The notes beneath the pieces were generated by a model. It was not told where the DNA came from, made no database searches, and was given only the letters and a program-made list of their open reading frames with translations. A stretch of 23,139 nt of DNA from Mageeibacillus sp. UBA5770 (GTDB lineage Bacteria > Bacillota_A > Clostridia > Saccharofermentanales > Saccharofermentanaceae), in NCBI GenBank assembly GCA_002418705.1, contig DIEQ01000029.1, forward strand, positions 21,428 through 44,566. The letters run 5' to 3'. Both the position numbers and the translations under genes were made by a program. Numbering within the stretch: the stretch's first letter is position 1; each line of letters begins with the position of its first letter. This document shows, in pieces, positions 1-6,266 of this stretch.

Positions 1-404
1 GCAATTACAGCGCGCCTGTCCAGCGTCTTGAAGATTTCATGAAGGACCGCCCTTCAAAATTTTTTGGCGATGTCCGGCCGACTTATATGCCCGGCACAAA
101 TTTCTCGCCGGTAGAAACCTATTTGCCTGCCGGGATTGCCGGGGCACTGCGCTGCGGGTTTGCCGAGATGGGAGAATGGATGCCCGGATATATGTATCCC
201 GATGCTGTCATTACCGGTGCGGAGACGAGAAGCACATCGCCGGTTCGTATTCTTCGCACAGAGAGCCTCGAAGCGGTTGGGGTCAGCGGGCTTTATCCGT
301 GCGGAGAGGGTGCGGGCTATGCCGGCGGAATCATATCCGCAGCAGTTGACGGTGTGCTCTGTGCCGAGAAGATTTGCGATAAAAATCAATCATACATGAT
401 ATAA
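1..404 (+). CDS. FAD-dependent dehydrogenase, COG2509-like, 3' end only
   Basis: This is the C-terminal ~133 residues of a gene that begins left of the window; the frame is open from base 3 and stops at 402-404. It opens with YSAPVQRLEDFM and continues with RPTYMPGTNFSPV, and near the end has LYPCGEGAGYAGGI followed by SAAVDGVLCAE. The GEGAGYAGG segment close to the C-terminus is the typical FAD-contacting glycine-rich turn of the large 'uncharacterized FAD-dependent dehydrogenase' family (COG2509) common in Firmicutes. The physiological substrate of that family is not established. Neither the N-terminal dinucleotide-binding fold nor the promoter is visible, so length and intactness cannot be judged. 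The family call rests on recalled sequence similarity. Confidence 0.8.
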   Translation, partial: NYSAPVQRLEDFMKDRPSKFFGDVRPTYMPGTNFSPVETYLPAGIAGALRCGFAEMGEWMPGYMYPDAVITGAETRSTSPVRILRTESLEAVGVSGLYPCGEGAGYAGGIISAAVDGVLCAEKICDKNQSYMI

Positions 405-405
405 T
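397..405 (+). promoter_or_regulatory. Extended -10 promoter for the HdeD-like gene
   Basis: TGATATAAT is an extended -10 element (TG, one base, then perfect TATAAT at 400-405). It lies over the stop codon of the upstream gene and about 105 nt before the start at 511. No good -35 sits at the standard distance, which extended -10 promoters can tolerate. Function is inferred from sequence only. Confidence 0.4.
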
Positions 406-510
406 AATTACATTACGCAAGTGGCTCCGGCAGGGAGTCGATTTTACCGGATCAGGCGCAAATAAGGCGTCATATGCTGACATTTGTCCCGCCGGGAAGG
501 AAGTGAACGC

Positions 511-1059
511 ATGAAAAAGAAGATGAGTACGACAGCAGCAGTCATTCTATCCTCGAGCCTCTTTATAATCCTTGGATTGGTGCTTGTTTTCTGGCCGGAA
601 ATTACCGGGCTGGTTATCTGTTATGCGCTCGGGGTTCTGATACTGGTTTTTGCCATATCCAGGATCGTCAGCTTTTTTTCCGAAAAGCAGGTTTCATTTA
701 TTTATAAGCTGGATATCATTATCGGTCTTATCGCCGGCGCTGTTGGAATCTTCATGCTTGTCCGCCCTGATATCGTAATACTGATCCTTCCCCTGGTCAT
801 CGGACTCTTTTTTGTATTTTCCAGCGCACTGGATATTCAGAAAGCCTTTATCCTGCGTGAGTTCGAGAACAAGAGATGGAAGTCCTCGCTGGTACTGGCT
901 GTTATCAAGCTGATTTTCGGTATCCTGATGCTGGTTGCCCCGTCAATCTTCGCTTTCGCGATGATTCGGATTATCGGTATTTCGATGATTTATAACGGTC
1001 TGTCTGAGCTTTGGATTGCATCCCGCTGGCCGAAAATCGACGAGTTTGCCGGAAATTGA
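511..1059 (+). CDS. HdeD/DUF308 family integral membrane protein
   Basis: A 182-residue protein that is almost entirely hydrophobic, with about six predicted membrane segments arranged as hairpins separated by short basic or polar turns (for example EKQ near residue 60 and FENKRWKSS near 120). Repeated segments such as GLVLVFWPEITG, GIFMLVRPDIV and GILMLVAPSIF are the internal repeat typical of the DUF308/HdeD family. HdeD is linked to acid resistance in Escherichia coli, but most Firmicutes members have no known function. I chose ATG 511 over the in-frame TTG at 484 because GGAAGGAAG lies just upstream at a suitable distance. It is followed closely by the Ppx/GppA gene (25 nt), so the two are probably co-transcribed. 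Confidence 0.8.
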   Translation: MKKKMSTTAAVILSSSLFIILGLVLVFWPEITGLVICYALGVLILVFAISRIVSFFSEKQVSFIYKLDIIIGLIAGAVGIFMLVRPDIVILILPLVIGLFFVFSSALDIQKAFILREFENKRWKSSLVLAVIKLIFGILMLVAPSIFAFAMIRIIGISMIYNGLSELWIASRWPKIDEFAGN

Positions 1060-1084
1060 AAAATATGTGAATCGAGGTAGAGAA

Positions 1085-2017
1085 ATGTCGGAAATTGTTG
1101 CCGTAATTGATCTGGGATCAAACACCACACGGCTCAATGTTTTTGAACTGCATGATAACCAGCCGCCGGTGCTTCTGGCCGAAGATAAATACAAGGTGCG
1201 CCTCAGTGAAGACATGGGTGATGATAAGGTCCTGATCAATCCGGCCGCTATTCAACGGGCTATGGATGCGATGCAGAAGTTCTCGGGCGTTTTGACTTTA
1301 TATCCGGGAGCCCGTATCCTGGCCGTGGCGACCGAAGCGATGAGACGGGCCAGGAACGGTCCTGCGCTGGCAGAACTGCTGTATCAGACCACCGGCATTC
1401 CGATCCGCATCATCTCCGGTGAGGAAGAGGCGTTTTTTGACTATCAGGCTGCCCGCCACACCCTTTCCGAGCGCGATGCGCTGATCATTGATACAGGCGG
1501 CGGAAGCTGCGAGCTGATTCTGATGAGGGACGGGGCGTGCCGCAGTATGACAAGCCTTCCGATCGGATCCGTCGTCCTTTCAGAGAAATTTACGGATAAG
1601 GGAGATATGTCGGCGGCAGCTATTTTCAGGCTTTTCAATTATGTGCATGCGCGCCTGTCTGCAGTGAGCTGGCTGTCAGAGGCAAAGGGGCTTCCTGTTA
1701 TCGCGATCGGCGGCAACCACAGGGCAGTCGCGAAGATCTGGAAGAACAACCAGGATGATGATGCATCCCTTCACGGCTACACGATTACACGCGAAAATCT
1801 CAACAGTCTCTATATAGATTTGCTTGATGCCGATAATAACAGGCGCCAGGTCATGCTCGGCAAGAACAAAGACCGTGCGGATATTATTTCCGCAGGGCTG
1901 GTCCCGCTGATCCACTGCCTCCGCCTGCTCGAGACACGACAGATTATTTTCTGCGAGACTGGCCTCCGCGAGGGCGTCATCTTTGCGGAGCACAGCGGTG
2001 AAAAGATGCCCGTGTAA
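1085..2017 (+). CDS. Ppx/GppA family phosphatase (exopolyphosphatase-like), short form
   Basis: A 310-residue protein of the ASKHA (actin-like) fold. VIDLGSNTTRLNVFE near residues 7-20 is the phosphate-1 loop, VATEAMRRA and GEEEAFFDY follow, IDTGGGSCEL is the phosphate-2 motif, and IAIGGNHRAVAK is the adenosine-type glycine motif. Family members remove terminal phosphate from polyphosphate or hydrolyse pppGpp. Only the N-terminal Ppx/GppA domain is present and the C-terminal HD-like domain of E. coli Ppx is absent, which is common in short Firmicutes and actinobacterial forms. The start at ATG 1085 is preferred to TTG 1016, which lies inside the upstream gene; GAGGTAGAG precedes 1085. Whether it acts on polyphosphate or on pppGpp cannot be told from sequence. 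Confidence 0.88.
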   Translation: MSEIVAVIDLGSNTTRLNVFELHDNQPPVLLAEDKYKVRLSEDMGDDKVLINPAAIQRAMDAMQKFSGVLTLYPGARILAVATEAMRRARNGPALAELLYQTTGIPIRIISGEEEAFFDYQAARHTLSERDALIIDTGGGSCELILMRDGACRSMTSLPIGSVVLSEKFTDKGDMSAAAIFRLFNYVHARLSAVSWLSEAKGLPVIAIGGNHRAVAKIWKNNQDDDASLHGYTITRENLNSLYIDLLDADNNRRQVMLGKNKDRADIISAGLVPLIHCLRLLETRQIIFCETGLREGVIFAEHSGEKMPV

Positions 2018-2085
2018 ACAGGGTGCAGGTATGTAAGGGCTGTCAGGAAAAGACTTCGAACCGGATATGTACCGGAGGTAGGCGT

Positions 2086-2709
2086 ATGAAAAAGATCGTT
2101 GCCGGATTCTTAATCGCTGCTTTTCTTATCCTTCCTTCCGGATGTTCCGGGAACAGGCCTGATTCGACTGTCATGGAATCATCGACAATCGCTTCGGACT
2201 CGACTTTGACGCCGGCTTCGGAGAGCAGCACACCGCTTTCTTCCGAAGAGACGTCCCCTTCTTCTGTTACGGAGACGGTCCCCAAGGACCGTCCGGAAGA
2301 TTTTGTCATCTATTTTGCATTCGGAATTAATCCGGAGCAGCTTAATGTACTCAATACATATGATCGGATCATCACAAAGGATCTGGTCATGAAGGGCACT
2401 GCGAGTGCTGATTTTATAATCCCGCAAGATGATCTCGACCGGATTTACAGCGAATTATATAAGCTGCAGATTTATATGCTTCCGGAAAAGATCGTCAGCA
2501 GCTCTGTGGGCGTGACACCGAATACTGAGTTTACAATCCGCTTTATTATCGACCGTGTTGAATATTCCATTTCAGGCGATGCAACAACTGAATTTGCTGA
2601 TACAACCGCAGCTGACCGACTGGTTGCATTTCGCAATTTTCTGATGGAATACATGTATTCAACAGCCGAGTATAAAAGCCTGCCGGAAGCGGAAGGCGGA
2701 TATGATTAA
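2086..2709 (+). CDS. Putative lipoprotein with Ser/Thr-rich linker
   Basis: A 207-residue protein with a Lys-Lys start, a hydrophobic stretch and the lipobox LPSGC, so it should be cleaved before Cys20 and lipid-anchored on the outer face of the membrane. Residues about 23-65 are low complexity and rich in Ser, Thr, Glu and Pro (STVMESSTIASDS, SSEETSPSSVTET), a typical flexible tether. The remaining ~140 residues form a soluble domain with FAFGINPEQLNVLNTYDR and ITKDLVMKG. I recall similar hypothetical lipoproteins in Firmicutes but know of no function. ATG 2086 is preferred because ACCGGAGGTAG precedes it. It lies 68 nt after the phosphatase gene and may share its transcript. Confidence 0.75.
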   Translation: MKKIVAGFLIAAFLILPSGCSGNRPDSTVMESSTIASDSTLTPASESSTPLSSEETSPSSVTETVPKDRPEDFVIYFAFGINPEQLNVLNTYDRIITKDLVMKGTASADFIIPQDDLDRIYSELYKLQIYMLPEKIVSSSVGVTPNTEFTIRFIIDRVEYSISGDATTEFADTTAADRLVAFRNFLMEYMYSTAEYKSLPEAEGGYD

Positions 2710-2723
2710 TGCCGGAAGTGTCA

Positions 2724-2729
2724 TATAAT
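2724..2729 (+). promoter_or_regulatory. Candidate -10 box ahead of the lysine-rich small gene
   Basis: A perfect TATAAT lies 57 nt upstream of the small open frame at 2786, within an A/T-rich gap of 76 nt. No convincing -35 is found 16-18 nt before it. A TG at 2719-2720 is too far away to make an extended -10. This is weak support for an independent promoter. Confidence 0.3.
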
Positions 2730-2785
2730 GTATATAAAGAACTATTAAATTAAAATATACAAATAGAATAAGGAGGCGACAATCA

Positions 2786-2890
2786 ATGGGAGATAAAAAT
2801 CCAAAAAAGACAATGAAAAAGAAAAAAGTTGTTGAAAAAGTTACGGCAGCTCCTTCGGCCACAGCAGCACCGGTCAAGAAGCCGAAATAA
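2786..2890 (+). CDS. Lysine-rich 34-residue microprotein
   Basis: A short open frame beginning MGDKNPKKTMKKKK and ending APVKKPK, with the Ala/Thr/Pro/Ser-rich run VTAAPSATAAP between. About one residue in three is Lys, and there is no membrane segment or Cys. The case for translation is the ribosome binding site: AGGAGGCGACAATCA before ATG contains a full AGGAGG at 2771-2776, 9 nt from the start. A probable -10 box lies upstream and a strong terminator downstream (2957), so it can be expressed on its own or at the end of the preceding transcript. A very basic, unfolded peptide like this could bind nucleic acid or ribosomes, but that is speculation. I do not recognise a named family. Confidence 0.6.
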   Translation: MGDKNPKKTMKKKKVVEKVTAAPSATAAPVKKPK

Positions 2891-2956
2891 CCAACTGTAA
2901 GAAAACTAGCAGAAAGCCGAACAGTAAAAAGAAGAGCTCAAATTTTGCCGACAGTC

Positions 2957-2986
2957 AAAGGATCGCTTCGGCGGTCCTTTTCATTT
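2957..2986 (+). terminator. Rho-independent terminator with UUCG tetraloop
   Basis: Left arm 2957-2966 (AAAGGATCGC) and right arm 2971-2980 (GCGGTCCTTT) pair over 10 bp with one G-U pair, closing a TTCG tetraloop at 2967-2970. The right arm runs into TTTT and then CATTT, so the U-tract is short but follows a stable hairpin. It ends the transcript carrying the lysine-rich gene and lies only ~30 nt ahead of the dioxygenase start. Confidence 0.8.
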
Positions 2987-3012
2987 AGATATCAAATATC
3001 GGGAGGACGCAC

Positions 3013-3780
3013 ATGACAAAAATGCCCGTACTTTTCATTGGACACGGATCACCGATGAATGCAATCGAGGATAACCGGTTTACCCGGAAGTGGCGTGAAA
3101 TTTCACTTCGGATCCCTGTGCCGAAAGCCATTCTATGTGTCTCAGCCCACTGGTACACGCAAGGCAGCAGGATTACGGATGACCGGAGACCGCCTATGGT
3201 ATATGACATGTACGGCTTTCCCGAAGAACTGTATAAGGTGAGGTACAACGCACCGGGTGCTCCCGAACTGGCACATCTGACACAGAATCTGATTGAGAGG
3301 CATGTGCAGATTGATAACACCTGGGGATGTGACCACGGGACCTGGTCCGTACTGTGTAAAATGTATCCAGACGCAGATATCCCTGTTTTTCAGCTGAGTA
3401 TTGACAGGACGGCCGAGCCTTCTGTCCAATTTCAGATCGGGAAAGAAATTTCCGCACTGCGTGATAGCGGTGTCCTTATACTTGGAAGCGGGAATGTTGT
3501 TCACAACCTGTCACGGATCAGCTGGAGTATGGACGGCGGATACCCCTGGGCTGTCGAATTTGATGCTTACATCCGGGACCGGATCATAGGCGGAGATTAC
3601 GCACAAGCAGTCGACTACCGGTCTGCGGGAAAATCATCAGAAATTGCCTTTCATACGCCGGACCATTTTTATCCTCTGCTCTATGTGCTCGGTGCTGCGG
3701 GTGAGGACGGCAAAGTTACCGTCTTCAACGATGCCTGTGTGAACGGATCGCTCTCAATGACCAGTTACCTTATTGAGTGA
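3013..3780 (+). CDS. ygiD: LigB-type extradiol dioxygenase, DODA/YgiD-like
   Basis: A 255-residue protein of full length for the class III (LigB) ring-opening dioxygenases of the DODA/YgiD branch. Visible landmarks are GHGSPMNA with His11, VSAHWYT with His46, CDHGTWSV with the probable catalytic His108, and NVVHNL with His164. His11, His46 and His164 fit the metal site of this family, which is often zinc-like in YgiD structures. E. coli YgiD and plant DODA cleave L-DOPA at the 4,5 position using O2. The C-terminal FHTPDHFYPLLYVLGA is also characteristic. CGGGAGGACGCAC precedes the ATG. The gene sits alone between a terminator just upstream (2957) and one just downstream (3804), with no pathway partner, so its substrate is unknown. 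The requirement for O2 is notable if the host is an anaerobe. Confidence 0.87.
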   Translation: MTKMPVLFIGHGSPMNAIEDNRFTRKWREISLRIPVPKAILCVSAHWYTQGSRITDDRRPPMVYDMYGFPEELYKVRYNAPGAPELAHLTQNLIERHVQIDNTWGCDHGTWSVLCKMYPDADIPVFQLSIDRTAEPSVQFQIGKEISALRDSGVLILGSGNVVHNLSRISWSMDGGYPWAVEFDAYIRDRIIGGDYAQAVDYRSAGKSSEIAFHTPDHFYPLLYVLGAAGEDGKVTVFNDACVNGSLSMTSYLIE

Positions 3781-3801
3781 AAATGCGGTTCTAAAATACC
3801 A

Positions 3802-3834
3802 AAAGGGACAGGATACATCACGCATCCTGTCCCT
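3802..3834 (-). terminator. Terminator for the cysteine-rich gene (- strand), possibly shared
   Basis: Arms 3804-3814 (AGGGACAGGAT) and 3824-3834 (ATCCTGTCCCT) are perfectly complementary over 11 bp with a 9-nt loop. Read on the - strand, the hairpin is followed by TTTTGG, a normal U-tract, and it lies ~30 nt beyond the stop codon of the gene ending at 3864. On the + strand it is followed by CGTCTA with no T-run, so it should terminate the dioxygenase transcript less well. Confidence 0.8.
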
Positions 3835-3863
3835 CGTCTATGTGTTATAAGCAAAAAACAGAT

Positions 3864-4211
3864 TTACTTTCCTTTTGCAAGTTCAACTTCTATGTCCCAG
3901 GCTTCCTTAAAAGCAGCAAGCTCCTTTTCCATGACCGGGATGCGTGTTCCCTCGAGACCGCAGTGAAGACACTTGTCATTCTTGAATCCCTGTTCGGAAC
4001 ACTTATCCGCGACTTCCTGAGCACATCCATAATTGCCGCAGTCTGAGCACCGGAAGACCGGATTCTTGCACGGATGTTCGTGCTTAATGCCTGCGCATTT
4101 GGCTACGTGGGCTTTTTCATCTTCCGTCATATCAAGATGACACTTCTGGTTTAACCGCCCGCCTCTTCTCCAAATTTTATTATATGGAGATACTTCTGGC
4201 ACAACAATCAC
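3864..4211 (-). CDS. Small cysteine-rich, probably metal-binding protein
   Basis: Up to 115 residues with nine cysteines, including two CxxC pairs (CSDC and CLHC), and no membrane segment. The core after the internal Met28 reads MTEDEKAHVAKCAGIK and continues with HPCKNPVFRC and NYGCAQEV, suggesting a zinc- or iron-binding knuckle. I do not recognise a named family. The start is uncertain. GTG 4211 gives 115 residues but GGAA abuts it. GTG 4202 is better spaced from AAAGGAAG. ATG 4130 gives 88 residues but has no clear ribosome binding site. The gene is monocistronic, with its own consensus promoter at 4328-4356 and a terminator at 3802-3834. The leader between promoter and gene is long for such a small gene. 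Confidence 0.65.
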   Translation of the reverse strand: MIVVPEVSPYNKIWRRGGRLNQKCHLDMTEDEKAHVAKCAGIKHEHPCKNPVFRCSDCGNYGCAQEVADKCSEQGFKNDKCLHCGLEGTRIPVMEKELAAFKEAWDIEVELAKGK

Positions 4212-4327
4212 TTCCTTTCAACGATAAAAATTGAATATCAGTCAGCGCGTACAGCAGGGTACCAGGTCTATGAACTGCAGGTAAAGAATGTGTCAAAACA
4301 GCGGCACCATGCTGCTGGTTTAATTTA

Positions 4328-4356
4328 ATTGTAGTCCCATGGGAAGTCATAGTCAA
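4328..4356 (-). promoter_or_regulatory. Sigma-A type promoter for the cysteine-rich gene
   Basis: Read on the - strand, TTGACT (4356-4351) is followed after exactly 17 nt by TACAAT (4333-4328), five of six matches in each box. Transcription would start near 4321, about 110 nt before GTG 4211. The leader contains an imperfect hairpin at 4317-4299 followed by TTTTG, which could be a weak attenuator. Confidence 0.7.
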
Positions 4357-4439
4357 TAAATGTTGAGATTTCCGGAGGGCTCAGCAGCAGATTTTAAGTA
4401 AAGCGGAGCGTCTGACTTTTTTTTCTTGAAAGATCTGTG

Positions 4440-6266
4440 TCAGATAGCCATGCCGGTCTTAAACTGGCTGTTATACAGGCCGGCATAGAATCCGCCGGAT
4501 GCAATTAATTCATCATGGGTACCGGACTCGACGACATGACCGCCGTCGATGACAACAATTTTATCAGCACTTCTGATCGTGGAAAGCCTGTGTGCAATGA
4601 CAAAGCTTGTCCTGCCCTTCATAAGCGATAAAAGGGCATGCTGAATCAGCACTTCGGTACGTGTATCAACAGATGAAGTTGCCTCGTCAAGGATCAGGAC
4701 GGACGACTGTGCGATGATTGCCCGGGCAATGCTCAGGAGCTGGCGCTGGCCCTGTGACAGATTGCCGCCGTTATCGGTTAGTACCGTATCATAGCCGTCG
4801 GGCAGCTGAAGGATGAATTCATGGGCACGTGCCTGCCGGGCGGCATTCTCAACATCCTCATCGGAAGCGGACAGCCGGCCGTACCGTATATTTTCGCGCA
4901 CGGTCTCCGAAAAAAGAAATGGATCCTGTAGTACAACAGAGATGGTGCGGCGAAGGCTCCCGGCTGTGATATCACGGATATCTATGCCGTCTATGAGTAT
5001 GCTTCCGCTCTCAAAATCATAGAATTTTGTCAGCAGATTGATAATTGTCGTTTTACCTGCGCCTGTAGGCCCGACTATGGCAACAGTCTGCCCGGAGCCG
5101 GCGGATAATGTGGCACTTTTCAGGACAGGCCTTCCGGGGATGTAAGAGAACCCGACATTCTCAATGGAGATGTCGCCTGAAATTCCGGCGATATCCTGTG
5201 CACCGGGCTGATCGTGTTCTTTATCTTCGTCAATGACTTCAAAGACTCTTTCGCCGCCGGCGAGCGCCGACTGGATGGTGTTGAAAAGGTTCAGGATATC
5301 ATTGACCGGGCGTGTGAAGTTCCGCATATAGAGAAGGAAAGAGAAGACGATGCCGACCGTCATGTTCATGTCCCGGATGATAAATATTCCGCCGAAAACA
5401 GCAATGAGAAGATAGGTCAGGTTATTGATCACATTGTTGAGCGGGCCCATGATTCCCGAGAGCCCCTGTGCCATTACAGCACTTCTCGTAAGTCTCCCGT
5501 TGATTGCCGAGAACTGAGCTTCCACCGTTTTTTCGCGGGAAAAGAGCGCGACGACTTTCTGCCCGGATACCATTTCCTCAATGAATCCGTTCAGGCTGCC
5601 GAGTTCCTTCTGCTGCCCGACAAAATACGGCTGCGTTTTTCGGGCGATGAAGCGGGTGCCAAGGAACATCAGCGGCGTTGTGACGACAGCGATGAGGGTA
5701 AGAAAGGGACTTAATACCAGCATTGCGATAAACATGCCGGCAATACTGACCACGCCGGAGAAAAGCTGCACAACGCTCTGGGAGAGCGTCAGGTTGATGT
5801 TGTCTACGTCATTTGTAAGGCGGCTCATCAGGTCGCCGCTGGCATGTGTGTCAAAATATTTCAGCGGCAGCCTCTGGATATTTGAGAACAGGTCCCTGCG
5901 TATATCGGAAGCTGTTTTCTGGGCAGCTGATATCATAAGAATGTTCTGTGCATAGGTAGAAATAACGTTGAAAAGATACATAACAAGCATAACCAGGCAG
6001 ATCAGGCCAAGACCCCGCATATCCCCGGTCCGGATAAAACGGTCGACGGTATAGCCGTTCAGGCGCGTGCCGGTAATACTGATGAGCGTTGACACAGCTG
6101 CGCAGATAAAAACAAGTACAAGTGAGGTTTTCTTCTTGCCAAGATAACGCAGGATTCTCTTCAAGGTAGCTTTAGGATCCCTAAGTTTTACTTTTTCCTT
6201 GAACAACACTGCGCCGGGACCGCCGGCGGGGCGTCCGGTGAAGCTGGAAGGATTAACAGCCGGCAT
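4440..6266 (-). CDS. ABC exporter half-transporter, canonical ATP site
   Basis: A 608-residue type-1 exporter subunit with a six-helix membrane domain (residues ~45-330) fused to an ATPase domain. The ATPase has Walker A GPTGAGKTT near residue 399, signature LSQGQRQLL, Walker B LILDEATSSVD with the catalytic Glu near 526, and switch His in IAHRLST. All catalytic residues are therefore present, unlike the partner upstream. Its ATG overlaps the last 14 nt of that partner gene, which indicates translational coupling and 1:1 assembly. The first ~30 residues (PAVNPSSFTGRPAGGPG) are polar and Pro/Gly-rich, a common cytosolic extension of the second subunit. This architecture is that of multidrug exporters such as TM287/288 and LmrCD. 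The substrate cannot be read from sequence. Confidence 0.93.
   Translation of the reverse strand: MPAVNPSSFTGRPAGGPGAVLFKEKVKLRDPKATLKRILRYLGKKKTSLVLVFICAAVSTLISITGTRLNGYTVDRFIRTGDMRGLGLICLVMLVMYLFNVISTYAQNILMISAAQKTASDIRRDLFSNIQRLPLKYFDTHASGDLMSRLTNDVDNINLTLSQSVVQLFSGVVSIAGMFIAMLVLSPFLTLIAVVTTPLMFLGTRFIARKTQPYFVGQQKELGSLNGFIEEMVSGQKVVALFSREKTVEAQFSAINGRLTRSAVMAQGLSGIMGPLNNVINNLTYLLIAVFGGIFIIRDMNMTVGIVFSFLLYMRNFTRPVNDILNLFNTIQSALAGGERVFEVIDEDKEHDQPGAQDIAGISGDISIENVGFSYIPGRPVLKSATLSAGSGQTVAIVGPTGAGKTTIINLLTKFYDFESGSILIDGIDIRDITAGSLRRTISVVLQDPFLFSETVRENIRYGRLSASDEDVENAARQARAHEFILQLPDGYDTVLTDNGGNLSQGQRQLLSIARAIIAQSSVLILDEATSSVDTRTEVLIQHALLSLMKGRTSFVIAHRLSTIRSADKIVVIDGGHVVESGTHDELIASGGFYAGLYNSQFKTGMAI

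Noticed and set aside
423..445. GGCTCC/GGAGTC hairpin followed by GATTTT as a terminator of the first gene
   Set aside because: Only six pairs with a G-U and a short T-run, and it lies downstream of the extended -10 promoter for the next gene; too weak to call.
5214..5714. 166-codon open frame on the + strand
   Set aside because: It lies antisense inside the clear ABC transporter gene, and its translation is charged and shows no family pattern.
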